This document shows positions 1-8,074 of a stretch of 48,883 nt of DNA, one piece after another. Position 1 is the first letter of the stretch; each line of letters opens with the position of its first letter. The notes beneath the pieces were generated by a model that was given only the letters and a program-made list of their open reading frames with translations, was not told where the DNA came from and made no database searches. Origin of the DNA: Bacilli bacterium (GTDB lineage: Bacteria > Bacillota_I > Bacilli_A > RF39 > UBA660); contig JAFRAK010000002.1 of the NCBI GenBank assembly GCA_017405445.1, forward strand, positions 1 to 48,883, written 5' to 3'. Both the position numbers and the translations under genes were made by a program.

Positions 1-50
1 AAATAATTCCTTATACGCGCAAAAATAATATAACATAAAAATTTTAAAAA

Positions 51-66
51 ATCTACTATTGTAGGT
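51..66. terminator. weak candidate hairpin at the left edge
   Basis: A six-pair stem (ATCTAC with GTAGGT, one G-T wobble) has a TATT loop, with T-runs on both strands. It could end a + strand gene lying left of the window, or back up the terminator of the acyl-CoA synthetase. I see no gene in bases 1-130. Confidence 0.3.
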
Positions 67-137
67 GTTTTTGTTATGCAACCATTTCAAGAATAATTAT
101 TAAAAATAGTACTTGACTTTATTTAGATTGTCATAAA

Positions 138-168
138 AAGAAAAAGAAATCTATTTTTTCTTTTTCTT
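138..168 (-). terminator. terminator overlapping the end of the acyl-CoA synthetase gene
   Basis: A 12-base perfect inverted repeat (138-149 with 157-168) is followed on the minus strand by a T-run. It overlaps the stop codon at 151-153, so the lysine-rich C-terminal tail of the protein is encoded by the stem itself. Confidence 0.6.
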
Positions 169-1905
169 ATCTTCTTCTTTTTCTAATTTTTTATAATCGA
201 TTTTTCCATATAAAGTTTTAGGTAAATCAGTTTTAAACTCATAATATTTTGGAAGAGAATATACAGATAAAGATTGTTTGCATAAATCTATAATCTCTTT
301 TTTTATTTTAGCTGTAGGTTCTATTCCTTTTTTTAATACAACATATGCTTTTGGAACATGCATTTTATATTGATGAGGAATCCCTATAACACATACTTTA
401 TCGACATCTTTATGTTTAGATATAACTTCTTCTATTTGAGAAGGATATACATTAAATCCAGATACTACAATCATTCTTTTTAATCTTTGAGTATAATAAA
501 CAACTCCATTTGGAGAAATATAACCAATATCTCCAGTATGTAACCAAATAGAACCATCTTTATGTTTTCTTAAAACATTATCAGTTTCTTTTTTATTATT
601 TAAATAACCCATCATAAGTGTAGGACCTTGTACACATATTTCTCCTTCTTCCCCAATAGGAAGTGCTTCTTGAGTTTCTGGATCACAAATCAAGTATTTA
701 TTCCCAACCATAGGAATACCAATACTACCAGGTTCATTCGTACCAGGAAATGTATAACAAGTAGCCGCAACAGACTCAGTCATACCATAACCTTTTCCAA
801 TATTAACATGTGCTCCATGTTTATGTAAGAAATCATTAATACGAGTTTCCTCCATAACAGTTAAATGATCTCCTCCAGAAATAATATATTTTAACTGTGA
901 CATATCAACATGATCAAATTTTGGATTAGACATCATACCTTCCCATAAAGTAGGAACTCCTAGAATAACATGTGGTTTATCATTTTTCCATATTTTATAA
1001 AAACGATTAGCATCATATTCAGGCATAAGAATAGTTTCAACTTTTAAACACAATGGTGTATGAATACATACTCCTAAACCAAATCCATGGAAAATAGGAA
1101 GAATAGTAACAATCTTATCTTTTGGTCTAACATCAATAACATTAACAGCAGACTGTTGAGCCATCGCATTAAAACTATAATTGGAAATCATAATACCTTT
1201 CGGAGTACCAGTAGTACCTCCACTATGTAGAATAAGAGCTAAATCTTCGCATTTTACATTAGCTTCATAATTTTTCTTATTCATAATACCAGAAGCAATA
1301 AAATCTTTCCAACTCATATAATTATTATCCATTAAACTAGGCCTTTTCATAAACAAACTTCTTGTTAGAGTATAACCAACAGTTAAACCTATAGGCATAG
1401 ATTCTTTAGGAGAAACTAAGATTGTTTTATAAATTAAAGTATTTGGTATTACATCTTTAAATTTATCATAATCAAAATCAACTAAAAATAATATTCTTGA
1501 TTTAGAATCTTTCAAATAATGAAGAATTTGTTCTGGACTAGATAATGGATGAACCATATCAGCAACAGCCCCAATCTTATTGCAAGCATAAAAAACATAT
1601 AAAGCTTCAGGCATATTAGGCATACATATCGTTACAACATCTCCGTCTTTTACTCCATATTCTCTTAAAGCTCTAGCACATATATTAATATTATGAAAAA
1701 ATTCATTATAACTAAATCGATTTCCAAAATAGTTTAATGCAATAAAATCTTTATCTTCTCCTACTTCATCAACTAAATAATGATAAATACTTTTTTTAGT
1801 AAATTTAATACTTCTTTCTTTTCTAGAATAATACTCAAGCCATGGAGCATTTGGATCAGGCTTCTTTTTAAATAATCTAGTAAAGAAATCTCTAATAGGT
1901 GTCAT
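151..1905 (-). CDS. AMP-forming acyl-CoA synthetase (long-chain fatty acid-CoA ligase-like)
   Basis: This 584-residue protein belongs to the ANL (AMP-binding) superfamily, which adenylates a carboxylic acid with ATP and transfers it to CoA or another thiol. The P-loop HSGGTTGTPKG lies near residues 227-237 and GYGMTES near 372-378. The WLHTGDIG motif is near 454-461, and the hinge region with RLKRMIVVSGFNVYPSQIEE follows. The C-terminal catalytic lysine is in TLYGKIDY, near residue 568. Length and motif order fit fatty-acyl-CoA ligases; the chain-length preference cannot be read from sequence. The start has a good ribosome site (ATAGGAGATG). The protein ends in a poly-lysine tail encoded inside the terminator stem. 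It looks monocistronic. It could feed exogenous fatty acids into lipids, but that is inference. Confidence 0.88.
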   Translation of the reverse strand: MTPIRDFFTRLFKKKPDPNAPWLEYYSRKERSIKFTKKSIYHYLVDEVGEDKDFIALNYFGNRFSYNEFFHNINICARALREYGVKDGDVVTICMPNMPEALYVFYACNKIGAVADMVHPLSSPEQILHYLKDSKSRILFLVDFDYDKFKDVIPNTLIYKTILVSPKESMPIGLTVGYTLTRSLFMKRPSLMDNNYMSWKDFIASGIMNKKNYEANVKCEDLALILHSGGTTGTPKGIMISNYSFNAMAQQSAVNVIDVRPKDKIVTILPIFHGFGLGVCIHTPLCLKVETILMPEYDANRFYKIWKNDKPHVILGVPTLWEGMMSNPKFDHVDMSQLKYIISGGDHLTVMEETRINDFLHKHGAHVNIGKGYGMTESVAATCYTFPGTNEPGSIGIPMVGNKYLICDPETQEALPIGEEGEICVQGPTLMMGYLNNKKETDNVLRKHKDGSIWLHTGDIGYISPNGVVYYTQRLKRMIVVSGFNVYPSQIEEVISKHKDVDKVCVIGIPHQYKMHVPKAYVVLKKGIEPTAKIKKEIIDLCKQSLSVYSLPKYYEFKTDLPKTLYGKIDYKKLEKEEDKKKKK

Positions 1906-1978
1906 TTCATCATCTCCTATGCTATTATTATTGTACTCTTTTTTATCTAAAAAAACAATAAATCATAATCATAAAAAA

Positions 1979-1999
1979 AGACATTAAAACTTAATGTCT
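1979..1999 (-). terminator. terminator of the WXG-like gene pair
   Basis: A nine-base stem AGACATTAA/TTAATGTCT with a short loop is followed on the minus strand by a run of T. It lies about 40 bases after the stop of the last WXG-like gene. Confidence 0.7.
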
Positions 2000-2039
2000 A
2001 AATATTATTTCATAAAAGTCATTCAGTTATAAAACTTCT

Positions 2040-2708
2040 TTATTGATATTTTATTTGTCCAAAACCAGCTCCTGCATTAGACATAGTATCAGCACTAATT
2101 TTAGCAGTAGATTCAAGCCTATGTATTTCGTATCGAATATTATCATATAAGGTATTAATAAGTTCTGAAATGATATCTCGTATTTCATAGTATACAGTAC
2201 GAAGATTATCTTTAAAAGTAGTAACAATAGCATCTTGTGCATCAAAAATAGACAAATTTACATTAAAATTATTTAATAATTCACAAGCACTTGATGCACT
2301 ACTCTTATATTTTTCCATAGCATAACAAGCCAACTTAGTATCCATTCCGACATTACCATTATTAGAAGAAAGTAATTCTCCAAAATTACTATCTACTGGT
2401 TGATAACTGTAATCTTTTGACACAGGATTTGCTCCATTAGCAATTAACATATAATCACTTGCTTCTTTCGCACGAACTGCAAAATTAGATGCAGTTGTCC
2501 TAATAAGATCTACAGTTTTATGATAAAGCAATGAAGAATACTTATTAGAAAAAGTAACAGCATTAGGAGAATACCAAGATTTACTAAGTGTATCAAATAA
2601 CTCTTTTCCAGCATTATCAAAATCTCTTGCAATAGCATCCATTTCTGAAACAAATGCATCTATTTCCTTAATTACAGCTTCTGGATCTATACCATAAAAT
2701 TGACTCAT
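2040..2708 (-). CDS. WXG100-like protein, paralogue A (candidate type VII secretion substrate)
   Basis: This 222-residue protein is helical and has no signal peptide or membrane segment. It starts FYGIDPEAVIKEI and has a helix-turn-helix whose turn is SWYSPNAVTFSNKY, near residues 45-58. That matches the W-x-G...F pattern of ESAT-6/WXG100 proteins with the glycine replaced by serine. The second half has a similar hairpin around NLSIFDAQDAIVTTF, so the protein looks like two fused WXG-type hairpins. It is the last of three tandem paralogues of 221-223 residues and begins 12 bases after paralogue B, with a strong AAGGAGG site. Secretion by a type VII (ESX/Yuk) system is inferred from family likeness. 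No EssC-type ATPase is in the window. Confidence 0.6.
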   Translation of the reverse strand: MSQFYGIDPEAVIKEIDAFVSEMDAIARDFDNAGKELFDTLSKSWYSPNAVTFSNKYSSLLYHKTVDLIRTTASNFAVRAKEASDYMLIANGANPVSKDYSYQPVDSNFGELLSSNNGNVGMDTKLACYAMEKYKSSASSACELLNNFNVNLSIFDAQDAIVTTFKDNLRTVYYEIRDIISELINTLYDNIRYEIHRLESTAKISADTMSNAGAGFGQIKYQ

Positions 2709-2720
2709 TTTAATTCCTCC

Positions 2721-3386
2721 TTAATTATGTAAACTCTTATCTGGATTTATTTCCGCAATAGAAATTGCATTACTAGCCTTTTTAACAGCAACAGATAATT
2801 TTTTATTTTCTTGATCAAGATATGACTGTATAACTTTCAATAAATCCATAATAGTACCTTGAATTGATTCAGTTATTCTAGTAAGAGCTTTATCAAACTC
2901 AGCAACTAATGAATATTTTGCATCAAAAATAGATAAATGTACATTAAAACGTTTTAAAAGATCAATAGCATTTCTCGCATTAGTTTCATAACTATGAATA
3001 ATTTGCTCAACTTTTATAACATCCATTCCGACAACACCATCTTTAGAAGAAAGTAAGTTTCCAAGATCACCATCTACAGATCTATAACTGTAATCTTTTG
3101 ACACAGGAGTTCCTCCATTAGCAATTAACATATCATCACTTGCTAGTTTCGCAGAAATAGCAAAATAAGCTGCAACATTTTTAATATTATCTACACTTCT
3201 TCTATAAAGTTCTCGAGAAAACCTTTGAGAAAAAGCAACAGCAGTAGGAGAATACCAAGAATTTCTCAATTCTTCAAATAAACGTCTCCCTTCTCTTTCA
3301 AATATTCCTGCAATATCATTCATATCCTGAACAAATTTATCTATTTCATGAATTACAGCCTCTTGATTTACTCCATAAAAACCCAT
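2721..3386 (-). CDS. WXG100-like protein, paralogue B
   Basis: This 221-residue paralogue has the same plan as its neighbours: FYGVNQEAVIHEI at the start, the SWYSPTAVAFSQRF turn near residue 44, and the shared linker SKDYSYRSVDG. GVVGMD then introduces a second hairpin around HLSIFDAKYSLVAEF. It is richer in arginine in the first hairpin than paralogue A. It has a good TAGGAGG ribosome site and lies 12 bases upstream of paralogue A, so the two are probably co-transcribed and translated in similar amounts, as WXG pairs often are. A terminator separates it from paralogue C. The function is not known; a secreted partner or effector chaperone role is inference. Confidence 0.6.
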   Translation of the reverse strand: MGFYGVNQEAVIHEIDKFVQDMNDIAGIFEREGRRLFEELRNSWYSPTAVAFSQRFSRELYRRSVDNIKNVAAYFAISAKLASDDMLIANGGTPVSKDYSYRSVDGDLGNLLSSKDGVVGMDVIKVEQIIHSYETNARNAIDLLKRFNVHLSIFDAKYSLVAEFDKALTRITESIQGTIMDLLKVIQSYLDQENKKLSVAVKKASNAISIAEINPDKSLHN

Positions 3387-3472
3387 ATTATTACCTCCTA
3401 GATTATTATATCTAACATAATTCTAGTATAATTTAAAAAAAGAATCAAGAGAACAATGTAAACTTTACAAAA

Positions 3473-3495
3473 AAAAGAATGAAATTCATTCTTTT
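3473..3495 (-). terminator. terminator after WXG-like paralogue C
   Basis: The stem AAAAGAATGA/TCATTCTTTT overlaps the TAA stop at 3494-3496 and is followed on the minus strand by eight T. It separates paralogue C from the B-A pair, so C is its own transcription unit. Confidence 0.75.
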
Positions 3496-4165
3496 ATAAT
3501 AAATGTTGAATTGGAGCATTAGCTGCATTAGAAATAGCTTCAGAACTTTTTTGTGTAGCAGATTCTAATTTGTTTGTTTCATTCTCAATGATTCTACTTA
3601 AATTCGTGTACATATCTAAATACGCAGAATGTACTACCTGTTTTATTTTCGTAATACAATTTTGAAAAGTAACCTGTATAGAACCACTCTTATCATATAT
3701 AGCAAGATTATTAGGTACACTATCAAGAGCAGACAAACCTGTATTAATATATTGAAAATATTCACTTACTGCTTGTCTAACTCCATAAACATCCATTCCT
3801 ACTCCGTTCAATCCAGATTCTTTTAAAAATCCAAAGTTGTTCTCTCCTGATGGAGAATTTCTATTATAAGCAGGAATTGAACCTCCTCCATTGGCTAAAG
3901 AAATTGCATTAAAAGAATCCACTGCAGCACCAATAATTGCATCTGTATTTCTCTCTATAACTGTTACAGTATTATCATATAAAACAGTACTATATTTATT
4001 TGAAAACTCAACAGCAGCAGGAGAATACCAATTATTTGATAAATTTTCAAATAATAAAGTTCCAGCTTTTCTCATAGTATTTGCAATACTTTGCATTGCT
4101 TGTGCAAATACTTCAATATCTCGTATTGCTTGTTGCGGATTTAATCCATAAAAACCATTATTCAT
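3494..4165 (-). CDS. WXG100-like protein, paralogue C
   Basis: This 223-residue protein is the most divergent of the three. It has FYGLNPQQAIRDI at the start, the turn NNWYSPAAVEFSNKY near residues 46-60, and a GVGMD linker before the second hairpin around LAIYDKSGSIQVTF. It shares the W-Y-S-P turn and the F-S-x-x-[YF]-S motif, so it belongs to the same family. It has its own promoter and terminator, so it can be expressed apart from A and B. No export signal other than the WXG-like fold is visible. The role is unknown; type VII secretion is inference. Confidence 0.6.
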   Translation of the reverse strand: MNNGFYGLNPQQAIRDIEVFAQAMQSIANTMRKAGTLLFENLSNNWYSPAAVEFSNKYSTVLYDNTVTVIERNTDAIIGAAVDSFNAISLANGGGSIPAYNRNSPSGENNFGFLKESGLNGVGMDVYGVRQAVSEYFQYINTGLSALDSVPNNLAIYDKSGSIQVTFQNCITKIKQVVHSAYLDMYTNLSRIIENETNKLESATQKSSEAISNAANAPIQHLL

Positions 4166-4199
4166 AATATATCCTCACATTCTAATCTCATCTATATTA

Positions 4200-4228
4200 A
4201 TTTTAATAAGAAAACATAATAAAGTCAA
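4200..4228 (-). promoter_or_regulatory. sigma-A-type promoter of WXG-like paralogue C
   Basis: On the minus strand TTGACT (4223-4228) and TAAAAT (4200-4205) are separated by 17 bases. This lies 35 bases upstream of the start codon. Confidence 0.6.
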
Positions 4229-4237
4229 TAAAAAGCT

Positions 4238-5701
4238 CTACATTTCTTCTTCTAAAAACTCATTTTCACAAGTTAAATTAATTTTTAAATCTTTTAATGC
4301 CTTTTTATCACTACCAGTAACAATATAAGTGGAATGAGCATCACAATTATTTAATCTAGGTACATAAGAAATAGCCTTAGCTGCTAAAGGATTCGTTACA
4401 GAACAAATACTAAGAGCTGTTAATACTTCTGATAAAGATAAACAATTTGATTTTCCCATATCTTCCTTTAGTTTTAAAATAGGTTCTAATACTGTAGGAG
4501 ATAATAAATAAATATCATCTGGTATTTTACTTAAATATTTTATCGCATTTAATACAACTGCTCCTGCAGGAGTAAGTAAATCTGTTTTTTTACCAGTAAG
4601 AATCTTATTATTAACCTTTAATGCAATAACAGGCAATCCATGTTCTTTTTCTTTTTTCTTCAAAGCAGGTTTCACAACATCTAAATAATACTCATCTATT
4701 TTTAATTCATTCATTAATAGTTTAATCTTTTTATAAGTATCCTCATCACATAATCCCATCTTATAATTAATCTTTTCATTATAATATCTTCTAACAATCT
4801 CCCTTTTAGAAGCATCCTCTACAACATCATTATCTGTAATACAAAAGCCCACCATATTAACTCCCATATCAGTAGGAGAATGATACAATTCTTTTTGAGA
4901 TACTCTACTTAATATATTCTTTAAAATAGGAAATGTTTCAATATCACGATTATAATTAATCGCAATTTTACCATATTTTTCCAAATGAAAAGGATCAATC
5001 ATATTAACATCTTTTAAATCAGCAGTCGCAGCTTCATAAGCTAGATTAACTGGATGTTTTAATGGCAAATTCCAAACAGGAAATGTTTCAAATTTAGCAT
5101 ATCCAGCATTTACTCCATTTTTATATTCATGATAAATCTGAGATAAACAAGTTGCTAGTTTACCACTTCCAGGACCAGGTGCATTTACTAAAATTAAAGG
5201 TTTTGTTGTCGGAATATAAGGATTTGCTCCATATCCTTCATCAGATACAATAGTATCAACATCCGTAGGATAACCTTTGGTAAAAGTATGAATATAAGTC
5301 TTAATTCCATTACGATTTAGTTTCTTAATAAATTTATCTACACTTACTTGATTGTGATATAACGTAACTACTACACTATTAACAGTAAAACCCAGTTTTT
5401 TAGAATTATTAATTAATTTAATAATTTCCATATCATAAGTAATACCATACTCCCCTCTAGTTTTTTTCTTTTCAATATCTCCAGCATTAATACAAAAAAT
5501 AATCTCTAAATCATTTTTTAATTCTTGAAACATACTGATTTTAACATCATTTTTAAAACCAGGTAATATTCTAGCAGCATGAGAATCATCAAATAGCTTT
5601 CCTCCTACTTCCAAATATAATTTATCAAACAATTGAAATCTTTCTTTTATTTTTTCACTTTGTATTTTTACATATTTCTGATTATCAAAACCTATTTTCA
5701 C
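4238..5701 (-). CDS. DUF1846 (UPF0371) family protein
   Basis: This 487-residue protein matches the DUF1846/UPF0371 family in length and in its conserved opening (IGFDNQKYVKIQSEKI, then FDKLYLEVGGKLFDDSHAARILPGF). It also has the glycine-rich segment NAPGPGSGKLATCLSQIYHEY, which resembles a nucleotide-binding loop. Family members are soluble cytoplasmic proteins of unestablished function. It starts with GTG five bases after the TGA of the upstream metallopeptidase-like gene, so the two are translationally linked. No terminator is evident at its 3' end. Confidence 0.85.
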   Translation of the reverse strand: MKIGFDNQKYVKIQSEKIKERFQLFDKLYLEVGGKLFDDSHAARILPGFKNDVKISMFQELKNDLEIIFCINAGDIEKKKTRGEYGITYDMEIIKLINNSKKLGFTVNSVVVTLYHNQVSVDKFIKKLNRNGIKTYIHTFTKGYPTDVDTIVSDEGYGANPYIPTTKPLILVNAPGPGSGKLATCLSQIYHEYKNGVNAGYAKFETFPVWNLPLKHPVNLAYEAATADLKDVNMIDPFHLEKYGKIAINYNRDIETFPILKNILSRVSQKELYHSPTDMGVNMVGFCITDNDVVEDASKREIVRRYYNEKINYKMGLCDEDTYKKIKLLMNELKIDEYYLDVVKPALKKKEKEHGLPVIALKVNNKILTGKKTDLLTPAGAVVLNAIKYLSKIPDDIYLLSPTVLEPILKLKEDMGKSNCLSLSEVLTALSICSVTNPLAAKAISYVPRLNNCDAHSTYIVTGSDKKALKDLKINLTCENEFLEEEM

Positions 5702-5706
5702 TCAAC

Positions 5707-6474
5707 TCATCTCACTTTCTTTCTAACTTTGGCTTTAATTAAGGTGCCTTTTTCATACTCAGCATTAGTAATTGGTAAACCACATAATAATCTAGTATCA
5801 AAACTATAATCTTTTTCTTTAATTCTTTTTTGTAATAAATAATGATCTCTTAACTGATAAGTATTTAATAAAAACTGTAATGTAGGAGATTCTAAATAAT
5901 ATCTATTATCATGATATCCTCGAATAAAAGAATAATACAACATACTACGCGATTCAAGCAACTCTTCACTTCTTTTATTCTTAAAAATATTAACCAAATA
6001 CTTCCAAGCTTTAATATCCGCAAGTCTTTCACCAGGATCTAATTCATAATTATCTCTTATTCTATGAGCAAGCATAATAATATCTAAATCATCAATATCT
6101 TTATAAATCAATCCATTTATATAACAATAATCTTTTAAAGAATATCTAATAATAGTAGATTCTATATCATCTCTACCTTCATTTAATTTTTTCATATTAC
6201 GAGCATGTTCTAATTCATGTCTTAAAACAGCTAAAGCATAGATTTTATTTTTTTTATACATTCTACTGATTCCATCTAAATAAATAGATAATTCTTTTGA
6301 ATTCTGGTCAAAAGTACCAAGTTTTTTACCACAATCTCCTTTTATTTTTAATTCTTTAACATAAGAAGAAAGTTCAATATCTTCTTCCATCATTATTTCA
6401 AAAGCATTCTTTAAAAATTGATCATCCAAAGACTTATCTTGATATTCTTGATATAAATGGTGTATTTGATTCAT
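5707..6474 (-). CDS. putative zinc metallopeptidase-like protein with HELEH motif
   Basis: I do not recognise a named family for this 255-residue protein. It carries RHELEHARN near residues 85-93, which is an HExxH zinc-binding and catalytic motif. About 70 residues later DPGERLADIKAWKY offers acidic residues that could be the third ligand of a gluzincin-like site. No signal peptide or membrane segment is seen, so it is probably cytoplasmic. It is the first gene of a two-gene unit with the DUF1846 protein and ends five bases before that gene's GTG start. A ribosome site (GAAAGGAT) supports the ATG. Peptidase activity is inferred from the motif only. Confidence 0.6.
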   Translation of the reverse strand: MNQIHHLYQEYQDKSLDDQFLKNAFEIMMEEDIELSSYVKELKIKGDCGKKLGTFDQNSKELSIYLDGISRMYKKNKIYALAVLRHELEHARNMKKLNEGRDDIESTIIRYSLKDYCYINGLIYKDIDDLDIIMLAHRIRDNYELDPGERLADIKAWKYLVNIFKNKRSEELLESRSMLYYSFIRGYHDNRYYLESPTLQFLLNTYQLRDHYLLQKRIKEKDYSFDTRLLCGLPITNAEYEKGTLIKAKVRKKVR

Positions 6475-6509
6475 ATTTATCTATCCTTTCAATATCATTA
6501 TAAACAAAA

Positions 6510-6530
6510 AATCTATCGAATGATAGACTT
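6510..6530 (-). terminator. terminator after the GT10 operon
   Basis: The stem TCTATC (6512-6517)/GATAGA (6522-6527) has a GAAT loop and is followed on the minus strand by TTTTTTG. It ends the deacetylase, membrane protein and GT10 operon. Confidence 0.7.
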
Positions 6531-6547
6531 TTCAGATATTATCATTT

Positions 6548-8059
6548 CTAATAAACAATTTTTTCTTTCTTAATTTTTCTAATAATCTTACTAGGATTAT
6601 GAAATAATACATAAATAATTTTCTTAATATAATTCATTTTAATATAACGAAAATAACGTAACGTAGTTTTATGAAATCCAACTGGTATTAATCCATACTC
6701 TTTTGTTTTTAATATATCTAGGCTTTTAAAAGGATAATACTTTTTGTCATCCAAATCATATACATCCAAATATAAACCTCTTACATTAGTATTTAAATAA
6801 ACTTTAATTCTATCATGATTTTTAACAGTAAGAAAAATATCTTTTACAAAACCATTTGATGTTATCCTTACCTTTTTTCCAACTGGAAGTTTTAAAGAAA
6901 CACTAATTCTAGAAGTATCATAATGAATCTTATCTAATGTATAATAAGCAACTCCATTATATAATTCTTCCCTTTTACTAGTAAAATAATGAAGACTCTT
7001 AACCGCATCCCCATAAGATACTTCTCTTTTATCTAATAAAGAATCAAATAATACTTTTGCAGAAGATTCACTAGAAAAATATTTCTTATATAAATCTGAT
7101 TCAAGATACTTTTCAATATTTTTAATATATTGATGATATTTTTTTTCATCCATATTAATTAAATATTGATATAAAGAATCATAATTTTTAAAATCTTTTT
7201 TATGAATAAAACAGTTCTTAGGAATATACTTTTCTACATTATTAGCTCCTAAATAAATAGGAACTGTTTTAGCTCGAAAGCAATCAAATATTTTTTCAGA
7301 AATATAACCATTTTGATTTGTATAACTATCGTAACTAATCGCAAACTTATATTGACTTAGTATATCTACCTTTTCTTCACGACGAGCACTGCCTTTTAAT
7401 ACTTTCTTATATTTATGAGGCCAATAATTACCATATAAATCAAATTTATCAGGGCATTTTTTAGAAAAATAGGAAACAGCTTTTTTTCTTTCTGAATAAA
7501 TACAGTTTTTCTCTTTATGAATATTTTTTTTATTAAAATAAGAAGTATCATTATAATAATTCAAGATATTAATAATAACATCAACACTAGTATTATTCGT
7601 AATCATAGTAAGAAATTTTCTATTTTTAAAATCTTCTTTATAATGTTTTTCATCAGAATAGAAATTAGCAATATTTCCTTTTATAAATTTCTTATTATCT
7701 ACTATATCATCATCAAAAGTAACAATTTTATTAAATATATGAGAAAGATGATACATCCCCTTCGCATCATGATTCTTGGCATGCCCAGTAATTGGTTCAT
7801 AATTAATATAAACACTACTATCCATTTTTTTATACCGAATAATATCTTCTAAAATAGGCAAATTTTGATAAAACATATTATCAAAAACTAAAACATAATC
7901 AGCCTTAGAAATAGGAGTAATATCATAAGTATGAATCTCAATATTATTACTATTTAATAATTCTTTTAATTGATATTCCCAAGAATTAGGATTTTTAAAA
8001 ACTTCATCTTTTAAAGGACAATAAATATGTGGATAATAACAAACTGTCTTCTTTTTCAT
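6548..8059 (-). CDS. GT10-family glycosyltransferase (fucosyltransferase-like)
   Basis: This 503-residue protein has the GT10 C-terminal signature at residues 239-275, with FAISYDSYTNQNGYISEKIF followed by D-C-F-R-A-K-T-V-P-I-Y-L-G. GT10 enzymes transfer L-fucose (or a related sugar) from a GDP donor to glycans by alpha-1,3/1,4 linkage. The N-terminal half looks like the acceptor-binding Rossmann domain (YINYEPITGH near 84-93). About 160 residues after the catalytic domain are an extra beta-rich region ending in basic residues, which may anchor it to the membrane surface. It is the last gene of an operon with a deacetylase and a membrane protein; the gap to the upstream gene is 15 bases with a CAGGAGGG site. 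The sugar and acceptor are not known. Confidence 0.85.
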   Translation of the reverse strand: MKKKTVCYYPHIYCPLKDEVFKNPNSWEYQLKELLNSNNIEIHTYDITPISKADYVLVFDNMFYQNLPILEDIIRYKKMDSSVYINYEPITGHAKNHDAKGMYHLSHIFNKIVTFDDDIVDNKKFIKGNIANFYSDEKHYKEDFKNRKFLTMITNNTSVDVIINILNYYNDTSYFNKKNIHKEKNCIYSERKKAVSYFSKKCPDKFDLYGNYWPHKYKKVLKGSARREEKVDILSQYKFAISYDSYTNQNGYISEKIFDCFRAKTVPIYLGANNVEKYIPKNCFIHKKDFKNYDSLYQYLINMDEKKYHQYIKNIEKYLESDLYKKYFSSESSAKVLFDSLLDKREVSYGDAVKSLHYFTSKREELYNGVAYYTLDKIHYDTSRISVSLKLPVGKKVRITSNGFVKDIFLTVKNHDRIKVYLNTNVRGLYLDVYDLDDKKYYPFKSLDILKTKEYGLIPVGFHKTTLRYFRYIKMNYIKKIIYVLFHNPSKIIRKIKKEKIVY

Positions 8060-8074
8060 AAAACCCTCCTGAAA

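Noticed and set aside
628..828. 66-residue open frame on the + strand inside the acyl-CoA synthetase gene
   Set aside because: It is an antisense shadow of a gene with full ANL motifs and lacks its own ribosome site or family likeness.
3891..4151. 86-residue open frame opposite the third WXG-like gene
   Set aside because: It is antisense to a conserved paralogue and has no supporting signals.
7517..7852. 111-residue open frame on the + strand inside the GT10 gene
   Set aside because: It is an Ile/Asn-rich antisense shadow of AT-rich coding sequence.
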